Below, in pieces: positions 26,169 through 34,851 of a stretch of 64,000 nt of DNA. The notes beneath the pieces were generated by a model, which saw only the letters and a program-made list of their open reading frames with translations, was not told the origin of the DNA and did not search any database. Positions within the stretch are counted from its first letter, which is position 1, and the number at the start of each line of letters is the position of its first letter. The stretch comes from Sphingomonas sp. (GTDB lineage: Bacteria > Pseudomonadota > Alphaproteobacteria > Sphingomonadales > Sphingomonadaceae): NCBI RefSeq assembly GCF_019635455.1, contig NZ_JAHBZJ010000001.1, positions 124,001 through 188,000 of the forward strand, read 5' to 3'. The position numbers were made by a program, and so were the translations under genes.

Positions 26169-27143
26169 TCAGGGGATCAGCAGCGTCGCGCCGATCGTTT
26201 CCCCGGCGGCGATCGCGCGATGGGCATCGGCCGCGTCCTCCAGCGCGAAACGCTGGCCGATCTCCACCTTCAACACCCCCTGCCGGACAAGATCGAAGAC
26301 GCGATCGACCCCCGCCTGACGCTCGTCGGGGGTAACATAATAGTCGAACAGCGTCGGGCGGGTGGCGAACAGCGATCCGTGCCTGGCCAGCGCGGCCAGA
26401 TCGACGCCGGTGACCGGCCCGCCGGCATTGCCGAAACTGACGATCATGCCGCGCCGGGCCGTCGATTTGAGCGATGCCTCCCAGGTCGACCCACCCACCC
26501 CGTCCAGCACCACCGGCACGCCCGCCCCGCCGGTGATCTCACGGACGCGCGCGGCGATATCCTCGCGCCGATATTCGATGACATGGTGCGCCCCGAGCGC
26601 ACGCGCACGCTCCGCCTTTTCCGGCGAGCCGGCGGTGCCGATGACGGTGGCGCCGATATGGGCGAGCCATTGCACGATCAACTGCCCCGTTCCGCCGGCC
26701 GCCGCATGGACCAGCACGGTCATTCCCGGCGCGACGCGCGCGCATCGTTCGACCAGATATTCCGCCGTACAGCCCTTGAGCAGCACGGCGGCGGCGGTTT
26801 CGGTCGCGATGTCGTCCGGCAGCGCGAACAGTGTGTCCACCGCCGCGTTCCGCGCGCTCGCATAGGCGCCAAGGCCGGGGCCATAGGTCGCCACCCGATC
26901 GCCGGGCGCGAAGCGCGTGACACCCGCGCCCACCGCCTCGACCACGCCCGCGGCCTCGCTGCCCAGGCCGCTGGGCAGCGGCACCGGATACAGGCCGCTA
27001 CGGTGATAGGTATCGATGAAATTGAGGCCCACCGCCGCATGGCGCACCCGCACTTCGCCGGCGGTGGGCGGCGGCAGTTCGCGCTCGACCCATGTGATGA
27101 CTTCGGGTCCGCCGGTTCGTTCGATCATCGCGACGCGCGCCAT
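26169..27143 (-). CDS. qor: NADPH:quinone oxidoreductase, zinc-free MDR family
   Basis: A 324-residue medium-chain dehydrogenase/reductase of the quinone oxidoreductase type. The N-terminal catalytic domain has GLNFIDTYHRSGLYP, and the Rossmann nucleotide-binding motif is AAAGGTGQLIVQWL near residue 148. No zinc-ligand cysteine pattern is present, which separates it from alcohol dehydrogenases. It catalyses NADPH-dependent reduction of quinones. It converges with the PepSY gene (7-base gap) and is divergent from the aldehyde dehydrogenase. Confidence 0.9.
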   Translation of the reverse strand: MARVAMIERTGGPEVITWVERELPPPTAGEVRVRHAAVGLNFIDTYHRSGLYPVPLPSGLGSEAAGVVEAVGAGVTRFAPGDRVATYGPGLGAYASARNAAVDTLFALPDDIATETAAAVLLKGCTAEYLVERCARVAPGMTVLVHAAAGGTGQLIVQWLAHIGATVIGTAGSPEKAERARALGAHHVIEYRREDIAARVREITGGAGVPVVLDGVGGSTWEASLKSTARRGMIVSFGNAGGPVTGVDLAALARHGSLFATRPTLFDYYVTPDERQAGVDRVFDLVRQGVLKVEIGQRFALEDAADAHRAIAAGETIGATLLIP

Positions 27144-27229
27144 CGCCAGCCTCCAGTTTCAGGTTGCAACGCTTGCCCCCGCTCGCCACATAACGCCCAT
27201 ACCCGATGTTGGAAAAAGCGGAGGCGAGG

Positions 27230-28654
27230 ATGCGGAGCTATCTCAACCAGTATATTGGTGGCCAGTGGGTCGAAAGCGAGGGCGGCAAGCGGCACGCGGT
27301 GATCAACCCCGCCACCGAAAGCCCGGTGAGCGAGATCACGCTCGGTTCGCAGGCCGATGTCGATAAGGCGGTGGCCGCCGCACGCACGGCGTTCGAGAGC
27401 TTTTCGCGCACCAGCCGCGAGGAGCGGGTCGCGCTGATCGAGCGCGTGCTGGAGGCATATAAGAACCGCGCCGACGATATGGCGGAAGCGATCAGCGCCG
27501 AGATGGGCGCGCCGCTGAGCCTGGCGAAGACGGCGCAGGTCGGATCGGGCATGGGCCATTTGATGGCGGCGGCCAAGGCACTGAAGGATTTTGAGTTCGA
27601 GGAAGAGATCGGCAACAGCCTGGTCGTCCACGAACCGATCGGCGTGGTGGCGATGATCACCCCGTGGAACTGGCCGCTCAACCAGATCGTGTCGAAAGTC
27701 GCGCCGGCGCTGGCCGCCGGATGCACGATGATCCTGAAGCCCAGCGAGGAAGCGCCCGGCTGTGCGATGATCTTTGCCGAGGTGATGGATGCGGCGGGCG
27801 TACCGGCGGGCGTGTTCAACCTGGTCAACGGCGATGGGCCGGGGGTCGGCACCGCGCTGTCGCAGCACAAGGGCGTCGATATGGTGAGCTTCACCGGATC
27901 GACCCGCGCCGGCATCCTGGTGGCAAAGAACGCCGCCGACACGGTGAAGCGCGTGCATCAGGAGCTGGGCGGGAAATCCCCGTCACTGATGCTGGAGGGC
28001 GCGGACGTCGAGACGGCGGTGAAGGGGACGCTGTTCAGCGTGCTGATGAATTCGGGGCAGAGCTGCATCGCGCCCGCGCGCCTGCTCGTCCCCAAATCGC
28101 TGGAGCAGGAAGCCGCAAGCGCCGCCGCCGCGATGATGAAGGCGACGCCCTGTGGCAACCCGGCGGAGGAAGGTCGGCATATCGGCCCGGTGGTCAACAA
28201 GACGCAGTGGGACAAGATCCAGGGCCTGATCCGCAAGGGGATGGAGGAAGGCGCGACCCTGGTCACCGGCGGCCCGGGCCGCCCCGACGGGGTGGACAGC
28301 GGCTATTATGTCAAACCGACGCTGTTTTCCGGCGTGCGCAACGACATGACGATCGCACGCGAGGAGATTTTCGGACCGGTCGTCACGATCATCCCCTATG
28401 AGGATGAGGAAGACGCGATCCGCATCGCCAACGACACCGATTACGGCCTGTCGGCGGTGGTGTTCGGGAACAAGGATGCGGTGCGGCGCGTCGCCCCGCG
28501 GCTGCGCGCCGGCATGGTCTATATCAATGGCGGCCAGCCCAACCCCGACCTGCCGTTCGGCGGCTACAAACAGTCGGGCAATGGCCGCGAGCACGGCAAG
28601 TTCGGACTGGCCGAGTTCATGGAAGTGAAGGCGATGGTGGGGGCGCTTGCCTGA
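27230..28654 (+). CDS. NAD(P)-dependent aldehyde dehydrogenase
   Basis: A 474-residue ALDH superfamily enzyme that oxidises an aldehyde to the acid. The oxyanion-hole Asn is in TPWNWPLNQI (near 148), the cofactor loop in FTGSTRAG, the general-base Glu in ELGGKSPSL, and the catalytic Cys in NSGQSC. All are present. I chose the ATG at 27230 because ggaggcgagg immediately precedes it; an upstream in-frame start at 27206 is less likely. The physiological substrate is not evident. The gene ends at a bidirectional palindrome shared with the opposing transporter gene. Confidence 0.92.
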   Translation: MRSYLNQYIGGQWVESEGGKRHAVINPATESPVSEITLGSQADVDKAVAAARTAFESFSRTSREERVALIERVLEAYKNRADDMAEAISAEMGAPLSLAKTAQVGSGMGHLMAAAKALKDFEFEEEIGNSLVVHEPIGVVAMITPWNWPLNQIVSKVAPALAAGCTMILKPSEEAPGCAMIFAEVMDAAGVPAGVFNLVNGDGPGVGTALSQHKGVDMVSFTGSTRAGILVAKNAADTVKRVHQELGGKSPSLMLEGADVETAVKGTLFSVLMNSGQSCIAPARLLVPKSLEQEAASAAAAMMKATPCGNPAEEGRHIGPVVNKTQWDKIQGLIRKGMEEGATLVTGGPGRPDGVDSGYYVKPTLFSGVRNDMTIAREEIFGPVVTIIPYEDEEDAIRIANDTDYGLSAVVFGNKDAVRRVAPRLRAGMVYINGGQPNPDLPFGGYKQSGNGREHGKFGLAEFMEVKAMVGALA

Positions 28655-28664
28655 TCGAACGGTC

Positions 28665-28688
28665 CGCCCCCTTCGGCCGAAGGGGGCG
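28665..28688. terminator. Bidirectional terminator palindrome
   Basis: A perfect 24-base palindrome centred on GGCC (28675-28678), lying between two convergent genes that end at 28654 and 28690. It lacks a long T-run on either side, but its placement is typical of a shared terminator. Confidence 0.65.
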
Positions 28689-28689
28689 A

Positions 28690-30459
28690 TCAGACCGGCC
28701 AGAACCAGAGGATCAACGGGGTTCCGAAGACCAGCACGATCATTGAAAGCGGTGCGCCCAGCCGGGCATAGTCGCCGAAGCGATAGCCCCCCGGCCCCAT
28801 CACGAGCGTGTTGCACTGATGCCCGATCGGGGTCAGGAAATCGCACCCTGCCCCCACCGCGGTCGCCATCAGAAACGCCTCCGGACGCAGCCCCAGATCA
28901 TGGGCGAACGTCGCGGCGATCGGCGCCATGACCAGCACTGTCGCGGCATTGTTGAGGAACGGCGTCACCGCCATCGCCGCCGCCATGATGAGCGCGACCG
29001 CGCCCCAGGCCGGCAGCGCGGCGGCGGTGACCGAGAGCCACTGGCCGATCAGTTCGGTCACCCCGGTCGCGCGCAGCGAATCGCTGACCGGGATCAGCGC
29101 GCCGAGCATGATGAGGATCGGCCATTCGACATGGTCATAGGCGTCGCGCACCGGCAGCGCGCCGGTCAGCACCACGCCGGCAGCAGCGGCGAAGAAAGCG
29201 ACGGTCACCGGCAGCAGCCCGGTCGCCGTCGCAATCATCGCCGCAGCCAGGATGAGCAGCGGCAACAGGCCCTTGCGCACGCTACCCAGACGCAATTCGC
29301 GCTCGGCCAGCGGCAATGCCCCCAATTCGGTCAGCGTCTGGGGCAGCACGCCAAGCGGCCCCTGAAGCACCACGACATCGCCGGCGCGAAACACCACATT
29401 GGGCATGCGCCGGACGATCCGTTCGCCCTGCCGCGACACCGCGATCAGATTGACGCCGTACCGCTGGCGCAGCAGCAGCGAGCCGGCGGTGCCGCCGACG
29501 AGCGGCGAGCCGGTCGATACCACCGCCTCGATCACCCCGATCTCTTCGCCTTCGGGCAGGTCAGGCGCTTCGCTGGTGCCGACGAAATCGAGCTTGTCGC
29601 GGGCGATCACCCGTTCAAGGCTGTCCGGCGTTCCGCCCAGGATCAGGATGTCGCCTTCGTGCAGCGGCGTATCGGGCAGCGGCGTCGCACGCACGCCGTC
29701 GCGCAGGAACATGCTGATCGCGACTTCGTGATCGTGGCGCTCGAGAAAATCCATGATCCGTTCGCCATTGGGCGTCGACTGGGCGACGACCTTTGCCTCG
29801 GTCGAATATTCGTGGACGTCGAGCGCCTCTCCCATGGTCGGCGCGGCGCGGCGGTCGAGCGGGAGGAGGCGATAGCCGAAGCGCAGGAAAAGAAGGCCGA
29901 TCACCGTCAGCCCGATGCCGACCGGGGCATAGTCGAACATGTGGAACCGCTCGCCGGTCATCTCCTCGCGCACCTTGCTCACGATGATGTTGGGCGAGGT
30001 CCCGATCAGCGTAATCAGCCCGCCGAGCAGCGACGCGAACGACATCGGCATGAGGAAGACCGAGGGCGAACTGTTCGATTTCTTCGCCATCTGGAACGCC
30101 GCCGGCATCATCATCGCGAGCGCGCCGATATTCTTGACCAGCGCGGAGCCGAAGCCGACCGAGGCGGTGAGCAGCAGCAGTTGCGATCGTTGTCGCTTCA
30201 CCCGCTTCTGAAGCGCGCGCATCAGCCGCTCGATCACGCCCGATCGCTGTACCGCGCCGGACAGGACGAGTGCGGAGCCGACGATGATGACGATATCGTC
30301 GGAAAAGCCCTTGAACGCGTCCGCCGGCTTCACGACGCCGACCGCCAGCGCGGCGAGCAGCGCCATGACCGCGACCAGATCGTATCGGAACCGTCCCCAC
30401 AGAAACAGCGCCATCATCCCGACAAGAACGGCGACGGACAGGATCTGTGGCAATGTCAT
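28690..30459 (-). CDS. SLC13-family permease with TrkA-C regulatory domains
   Basis: A 589-residue inner-membrane transporter. The N-terminal half carries helices with SNF-type loops (ASLLGGLITLIGTSPNIIVS), the signature of divalent-anion:sodium symporters. The middle region holds two TrkA-C-like domains (TPLHEGDILILGGTPDSL; RAGDVVVLQGPLG). The second membrane half ends with AVGAGCDFLTPIGHQCNTLV. Such proteins are usually annotated as sulfate or dicarboxylate permeases. The substrate cannot be decided. A small gene lies 59 bases upstream on the same strand. Confidence 0.88.
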   Translation of the reverse strand: MTLPQILSVAVLVGMMALFLWGRFRYDLVAVMALLAALAVGVVKPADAFKGFSDDIVIIVGSALVLSGAVQRSGVIERLMRALQKRVKRQRSQLLLLTASVGFGSALVKNIGALAMMMPAAFQMAKKSNSSPSVFLMPMSFASLLGGLITLIGTSPNIIVSKVREEMTGERFHMFDYAPVGIGLTVIGLLFLRFGYRLLPLDRRAAPTMGEALDVHEYSTEAKVVAQSTPNGERIMDFLERHDHEVAISMFLRDGVRATPLPDTPLHEGDILILGGTPDSLERVIARDKLDFVGTSEAPDLPEGEEIGVIEAVVSTGSPLVGGTAGSLLLRQRYGVNLIAVSRQGERIVRRMPNVVFRAGDVVVLQGPLGVLPQTLTELGALPLAERELRLGSVRKGLLPLLILAAAMIATATGLLPVTVAFFAAAAGVVLTGALPVRDAYDHVEWPILIMLGALIPVSDSLRATGVTELIGQWLSVTAAALPAWGAVALIMAAAMAVTPFLNNAATVLVMAPIAATFAHDLGLRPEAFLMATAVGAGCDFLTPIGHQCNTLVMGPGGYRFGDYARLGAPLSMIVLVFGTPLILWFWPV

Positions 30460-30518
30460 GAGCGCCCCATGCCGTGCAAACGCGGCAGAGGCGACAGGTT
30501 TCCGTCAGGCGCGGCGTT

Positions 30519-30731
30519 TCAGTGGACCGTACCCACCGCGCGGTTGACGCTCATCAGCACGATCAGGCGTTCGATCTGTCGCCAGCGGCAGAAGTTGATG
30601 TGGTTGCCGACGTCGCGGCTGCGGTCGGCGCGCGCCGCCGCTTCGAACCCGGCATCGTCGCCGAACGCGCGGATAAGGTCGGCGGCGTCGGTGACATGGG
30701 TGCGATCGGCAAGATAGGGAATGGGGGACAT
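30519..30731 (-). CDS. Small hypothetical protein (70 aa)
   Basis: From the ATG at 30729-30731, with GGAG seven bases ahead, 70 residues are encoded: MSPIPYLADRTHVTDAADLI, then an acidic helix, then DVGNHINFCRWRQIERLIVL. It is soluble and helical, with no signal peptide or membrane segment. I do not recognise a functional domain. A longer open frame on this strand extends through unrelated sequence and was not used. The transporter gene lies downstream on the same strand. Confidence 0.7.
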   Translation of the reverse strand: MSPIPYLADRTHVTDAADLIRAFGDDAGFEAAARADRSRDVGNHINFCRWRQIERLIVLMSVNRAVGTVH

Positions 30732-30914
30732 GGATGCTCCAGCGGGGGCGGAAACAGGCACGACCCTCCCTTGCCACGCCAATCGGCAAGATTCGGTGCC
30801 GAACGAAGGTAAATCGCCGGAAACCATGACTGAAAGCCCCACCCCGCCCCGTGTCCGGCAACGGCGGCGCAGGCGGGAGTGGCGCCGCGTCGCGCGGCGT
30901 GGCAAGGGAGCGGC

Positions 30915-31100
30915 ATGACCCAAGCCCCCAAGCCCGCGCCGATCGCCGGCGGCGCCCTGCTCGCGCTCGCGCTCCTTGCCGGAACCGTGATCGGCGTCTC
31001 GCGCGGCCAGCCCTCGCTCGGGTTCGTCGGCGGCCTTGCCGTCGGGCTGGTGCTGTTGCTGCTGGTCGCGCTGATCGATCGCCTGCGCGCGCGGCGCTAG
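30915..31100 (+). CDS. Small two-helix membrane protein (61 aa)
   Basis: A 61-residue protein with two hydrophobic helices (APIAGGALLALALLAGTVIG and LGFVGGLAVGLVLLLLVALI) and a basic C-terminus (DRLRARR). The Shine-Dalgarno gggag lies five bases before the ATG at 30915; an upstream in-frame ATG (30879) has no such site. Function unknown. It converges with the S24 repressor gene, whose stop is two bases away. Confidence 0.65.
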   Translation: MTQAPKPAPIAGGALLALALLAGTVIGVSRGQPSLGFVGGLAVGLVLLLLVALIDRLRARR

Positions 31101-31102
31101 GA

Positions 31103-31723
31103 TCAGACCAGCGCGCGGTGGAGCCAGACGACCCGGCCCACCACGTCGATCCCCGACCCCGCCACAATCTCGGTCGCGAAATCGGGGTTGTCGCTGGCAA
31201 CCTCCACCTGCCCGCCGATCGCCCGCAGACGCTTGACCGCGACCAGCCCGTCGCGCCGGAAGACATGGATGGCGGCGCGGACGCCGATCGTGCGCCGCGC
31301 GCCATCGACCAGGATCTCGTCGCCATCGCATAGGGTGGGTTCCATCGACGCGCCCTCCACCCGGATCGTCGAGGCCATATCCGGCCGCACGCCGAGCCGG
31401 CGCAGCAGTGCCGGGTCGAGCAGCAGCGCGCCGCGCCGCTCATTTTCGACCAGCCGTCCCCGCCCCGCCGCCGCGCCGGCATCGACGCGCGCGACCGCGA
31501 CCAGCCCCTCCACCGCCGGGCCGCCCAGCGCCGCATCGGGAATACCCAGATAGCGTGCGAGCCGGCGACGATCGCCCTCCGCCAGCAGATGCGGACTGCC
31601 CCGCGCGACATATTGCTGAAGATAGGCCGCGTTCCGCCCGATCAACCGCGAGAGCGACGCCAGCGATTCACCGCGCCGCTCCGCCGCCGCCGCCAATGCC
31701 CGCCGCTGATCGATTGCATCCAT
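31103..31723 (-). CDS. S24-family repressor-protease (LexA/CI-like)
   Basis: A 206-residue protein with an N-terminal helix-turn-helix-like region (SLASLSRLIGRNAAYLQQYV, near 20-40) and a C-terminal S24 peptidase domain. The catalytic Ser126 lies in EGASMEPT and the Lys164 in LVAVKRLR. Both residues needed for self-cleavage are present. Known relatives (LexA, phage CI) cleave themselves upon RecA activation. It is divergent from a 66-residue gene across an 80-base region that holds an SOS-type box, which suggests an autoregulated, damage-responsive switch. It is not LexA itself: the winged-helix N-terminus is absent. Confidence 0.87.
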   Translation of the reverse strand: MDAIDQRRALAAAAERRGESLASLSRLIGRNAAYLQQYVARGSPHLLAEGDRRRLARYLGIPDAALGGPAVEGLVAVARVDAGAAAGRGRLVENERRGALLLDPALLRRLGVRPDMASTIRVEGASMEPTLCDGDEILVDGARRTIGVRAAIHVFRRDGLVAVKRLRAIGGQVEVASDNPDFATEIVAGSGIDVVGRVVWLHRALV

Positions 31724-31751
31724 CCCAGATCCATAGTCGCAGGATTTTTCC

Positions 31752-31784
31752 TAGACAAGTTGGAAATGAGAACATTTAACGAAC
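31752..31784 (+). promoter_or_regulatory. SOS-type box (GAAC-N7-GAAC) over a promoter
   Basis: GAAC at 31770-31773 and GAAC at 31781-31784 are separated by seven bases. On the other strand this reads GTTC-N7-GTTC, the alphaproteobacterial LexA site. A promoter for the plus-strand gene overlaps it: TAGACA (31752-31757), 17 bases, TTTAAC (31775-31780). Binding would block the -10 of the 66-residue gene. Confidence 0.6.
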
Positions 31785-31803
31785 ATATGAGTCGGAGGAT
31801 GCG

Positions 31804-32004
31804 ATGACGATCTTGAGCGAGGTGGAACGTTACATGCGGGCGCACGACATGCCGCGCACCAAATTCGGGCGCCTGGCGGTCGGCGACCCGCGCTTGGTCG
31901 GGGACATGCGCAACGGTCGCGAACTGCGCCCGGAAACCCATGCGCGGGTGAAGGCGTTCCTGGCCGCGCCGCCCCCATCTGCCGGTACGGGGGCGGCGCG
32001 GTGA
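31804..32004 (+). CDS. Small putative DNA-binding protein (66 aa)
   Basis: A 66-residue protein with a compact helical, basic segment (MPRTKFGRLAVGDPRLVGDM) resembling a helix-turn-helix, and a Pro/Ala-rich tail. CGGAGG lies six bases ahead of the ATG. Its stop overlaps the GTG start of the next gene (GTGA), so the two are translationally coupled. The SOS-type box lies 20 bases upstream of its start. Function unknown; a regulator working with the divergent S24 protein is an inference. Confidence 0.65.
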   Translation: MTILSEVERYMRAHDMPRTKFGRLAVGDPRLVGDMRNGRELRPETHARVKAFLAAPPPSAGTGAAR

Positions 32005-32315
32005 GCCGGGGACCAGATGCTGCGACGCTGGTCGAGCGCGCCCTCATGGCGATGGCCGCAGCCGCCGGGATTGCGCTGCGCGTCCACGCGGTCGAGACGA
32101 CACCCTGGGCGAGCGCGACCTTTATCGGCGCGCGTCACCGGCTGACCGTTGAAGCGGCCGCTTCCTCGGCCCTCGATTGCTGGCTCGCCGCGCTGCCCGA
32201 GGCGGAGTTCAGGCTGCGCGGCCATCTGGTCGCGGACGCGCTCGTCGCGACGCGCCGCATGGCGGAAGATGTGGTGCGGTCCGAAATCGAGATTCTGACG
32301 ATCGAGGACGCCTGA
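32001..32315 (+). CDS. Hypothetical protein (104 aa), coupled to the preceding gene
   Basis: A 104-residue protein starting at the GTG at 32001, overlapping the previous stop by four bases. It has an Ala-rich N-terminal helix, a central segment (TPWASATFIGARHRLTVEAA) and a C-terminal helix ending EIEILTIEDA. I recognise no family. The overlap implies co-expression with the 66-residue protein. It converges with the next minus-strand gene (12-base gap). Confidence 0.65.
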   Translation: MSRGPDAATLVERALMAMAAAAGIALRVHAVETTPWASATFIGARHRLTVEAAASSALDCWLAALPEAEFRLRGHLVADALVATRRMAEDVVRSEIEILTIEDA

Positions 32316-32327
32316 GCGCCCGTCGGA

Positions 32328-33260
32328 TCAGGCGCGCATCGCCAGGCGGCGCAGGCTTTCGAGCGTATCCTCCAGCCGGTGGTCGGGCGAACCGGGGTCG
32401 GGAGTCGCTTCGGCCGAATCGCCGCGTCGCGCGATCCCCCGCTCCAGCCGGTCGAGCAGGGCATGCACGCTCGCATCGGTCTGCGGCGTCGCGATCGGTG
32501 CCGGACCGGCGCCGATGTCGGGAACCGATTGCGGCCGGACGGGCGGCGTCAGTTCGAACGTCTCGAACCGCTCCGTGTCGGCATAGAGCGGCGGTTCGAC
32601 CGGCTTTCGGCGCAGCGACACGACCGGCGGCGGCGGCGTCAGCGGCTCCTCAAGCAGCGCGCCGGGATCGAACGCCGACAGGGGCTGGTCAAGATTGGCG
32701 GGAAGCGGTTGGACCGGAGGCGGCCCCGTCGGACGCGGAGCCGGCTGTGGCCGAGGGGATGGCATCGGCACGACAATCTGTGCCGGCTCGGCCGGTCCCA
32801 TCGCCAGCACCGGATCGGGCGCCGGTTCGGGCAAGGCCAGATCGAGCGCGTCCCCGGCATGTTCGGGAACGGGCGCCCCGGGCATGATGATGTCGCGATT
32901 GGCGCGCAGCGGCTCACGCGGGGGCGCATCGGGATGCGCGTCGGCGCGTCGGATCGTCGGACGCCGGGTTCCCGCGGGCAGCGCGCGCGAATCGCGCCAG
33001 GCGATCAGCCCGGAAAGCGTCAGCCACACCGCCATCGCCGCGATGCCGCCGGCGAACACACCCACGATGATCCGCGCAGTCGTGCCGAGCGGCGGCTCCG
33101 CAGCGGGGATGATCGCCGCGATCCCGCTCGAAACGGTCAGATCCTCCAGCATCGCGCCCGGCACCGCCAGCGTCGCGAGCGCGATCAGCGCGCCCCCGGC
33201 ACCAGCCAGGGCAAGCGCCCGATTGGGGGTCAGACGTTGAAGGACGGCGAACGCAACCAT
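32328..33260 (-). CDS. Membrane protein with long proline-rich cytoplasmic region
   Basis: A 310-residue protein of unknown function. It has two N-terminal hydrophobic segments (ALALAGAGGALIALATLAVP and IIVGVFAGGIAAMAVWLTLS), a long Pro-rich low-complexity stretch, and a C-terminal helical part (SVHALLDRLERGIARRGDSA; EDTLESLRRLAMRA). Its start (33260) lies inside the end of the upstream glycosyltransferase gene (stop at 33230), a 31-base overlap, so they are co-transcribed. A structural or regulatory role in glycan export is possible but not shown. Confidence 0.65.
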   Translation of the reverse strand: MVAFAVLQRLTPNRALALAGAGGALIALATLAVPGAMLEDLTVSSGIAAIIPAAEPPLGTTARIIVGVFAGGIAAMAVWLTLSGLIAWRDSRALPAGTRRPTIRRADAHPDAPPREPLRANRDIIMPGAPVPEHAGDALDLALPEPAPDPVLAMGPAEPAQIVVPMPSPRPQPAPRPTGPPPVQPLPANLDQPLSAFDPGALLEEPLTPPPPVVSLRRKPVEPPLYADTERFETFELTPPVRPQSVPDIGAGPAPIATPQTDASVHALLDRLERGIARRGDSAEATPDPGSPDHRLEDTLESLRRLAMRA

Positions 33261-34471
33261 GGTCGCGACCCTAATCGCGCGGCGATGAGTTTTTGGTAAA
33301 CGGGTTCGTATCGCGCGACATTGGTCGCCCAGTTGCGCTCGGTCTCGACAAATGCGCGCGCGCGTTCGCGCTGTGCGGCCCAGCCGGCGCGATCCGCGAA
33401 GACGCGCGCCACCGCATCGGCCAGCGCGGCGGGATCGTCCGGAGCGAACAGCGTTCCGGTATCCCCGTCGCGAATCAGCTCCCGATGCCCGCCCACATCC
33501 GATGCCGCGACCAGGCGGCGCTGTGCCATCGCCTCCAGCGGCTTGAGCGGGGTCACCAGGTCGGTCAGTCGCATCCGTTTGCGCGGATAGACCAGCAGAT
33601 CGATCAGCGAATAATAGCGCTCCACCTGCTCGTGCGGCACGCGACCGACGAAATGGATCGCGCGCGCGGCGCTGGAGGCCGCGGCCTGGGCGCGCAGCGC
33701 CTCTTCCATCGGGCCGCCGCCGACCATCACCAGACGCGCCATCGGACGCTGCGCCAGCAATTGCGGCATCGCGGCGATCAGGTCGTCCAGCCCCTCATAA
33801 TCATAGAAGCTGCCGATGAAACCGATCGTATCCGCGCCGGCAAGGTCCAGCCGGGCGGACAGATCGGCGTCGCGCGGCGCCGGCTCACCGAACAGATGCA
33901 GATCGACGCCATTGGGCGAAACCATGATCTTTTCCGGATCGATGCCGCGCGCGATAAGGTCACGCCGCAGCCCTTCGCAGATCACCGCGACCCCGTCTGC
34001 CCGGCGCGCGGCAAAGGTTTCGAGCGCGCGGGTGAGCCGATATTTGAGCGATCCGGCACGTCCGGTGCCGTTGCCGACCGCCGCATCCTCCCAGAAGGCA
34101 CGGATTTCGTAGAGCAGCGGAATGCCGTGCCGGCGCGAAGCGCGCATCGCCGCAAGCGGATCGATGACCGGCGAATGGGCATGAAGGATGTCGGGCCGGA
34201 ACCGTTCGACGACATGGTCGATCCGCCGGGCAAAGGCGGCGATCTCCGCCATCTCGCCGATCACGGGCGGCAGGCGGCGCATCTGTTTCGTGCGATGGAA
34301 ATCGATCCCGTCCATCGTTTCGAACGGGGCGTCGCCGGTGTGGTAGCGCGGCCCCGTCACCCCCGCCACGCGCCAGCCGCGCGCCATCTGCGCCTTCAGG
34401 ATCGCGCGGGTGCGAAAGGTGTAGCCGCTGTGCAGCGGCAGCGAATGATCGAGGATGTGCAGGATGCGCAT
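33230..34471 (-). CDS. GT4-family glycosyltransferase, exosortase-A-associated type
   Basis: A 413-residue glycosyltransferase of the GT-B fold. The N-terminal domain begins MRILHILDHSLPLHSGYTFR, a start characteristic of the glycosyltransferases linked with exosortase-A/PEP-CTERM exopolysaccharide loci. The C-terminal nucleotide-sugar domain has SPNGVDLHLF, GFIGSFYDYEGLDDL and the EX7E-type region TPLKPLEAMAQRRLVAASDV. It transfers a sugar in the cytoplasm during polysaccharide assembly. The O-ligase-like gene is divergent about 500 bases away, consistent with one locus. The exact sugar is unknown. Confidence 0.88.
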   Translation of the reverse strand: MRILHILDHSLPLHSGYTFRTRAILKAQMARGWRVAGVTGPRYHTGDAPFETMDGIDFHRTKQMRRLPPVIGEMAEIAAFARRIDHVVERFRPDILHAHSPVIDPLAAMRASRRHGIPLLYEIRAFWEDAAVGNGTGRAGSLKYRLTRALETFAARRADGVAVICEGLRRDLIARGIDPEKIMVSPNGVDLHLFGEPAPRDADLSARLDLAGADTIGFIGSFYDYEGLDDLIAAMPQLLAQRPMARLVMVGGGPMEEALRAQAAASSAARAIHFVGRVPHEQVERYYSLIDLLVYPRKRMRLTDLVTPLKPLEAMAQRRLVAASDVGGHRELIRDGDTGTLFAPDDPAALADAVARVFADRAGWAAQRERARAFVETERNWATNVARYEPVYQKLIAARLGSRPWLRSPSFNV

Positions 34472-34585
34472 GGCGGCATGCCTGGCACGGGAGCGCTTAA
34501 CACCGCGTCAACCGCTCCGGATTTCAGCCAGATCACACCGTTTCGCAGACGAATCATTTTGATAGATCCATTATGGAGTGGCATA

Positions 34586-34774
34586 ATGGCCGCATTCGTC
34601 ATGGAGCCGACCGTGCGGTTGATCGCATTTATCCGCTGCCTGTCCCGCGGGCATCATTTCGTGCCAAGTCGCAGCCGCAGCGGCTTCGAAACCTGCTCCC
34701 GCTGTCGTTCCCGGCGGCGACGCAAGGGGTCGCCCGGCAGCCACCCGCCCGACGGTGCCGCCCCAATATCCTGA
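34586..34774 (+). CDS. Small zinc-ribbon-like protein (62 aa)
   Basis: From the ATG at 34586, with GGAG seven bases upstream, 62 residues are encoded. Cys18, His23/His24 and the pair Cys37-x-x-Cys40 (ETCSRC) form a potential zinc site. This spacing resembles the small phage-associated DUF1660 proteins. A basic run (RSRRRRKG) follows. The gene lies in the divergent gap between the glycosyltransferase and the exopolysaccharide membrane genes. It may be an uncharacterised regulator or nucleic-acid binder; the function is unknown. Confidence 0.5.
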   Translation: MAAFVMEPTVRLIAFIRCLSRGHHFVPSRSRSGFETCSRCRSRRRRKGSPGSHPPDGAAPIS

Positions 34775-34851
34775 CCGACCGCGCGGTTTACGCCGCATCA
34801 ACCCCCTGTCGCTAAACCGGTCGCACGCGGATGCGTGGGAAGGCGGCGACG

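Noticed and set aside
31103..31723. The cellular LexA gene
   Set aside because: The N-terminal domain lacks the LexA winged-helix sequence and the region looks like an S24 phage-type repressor.
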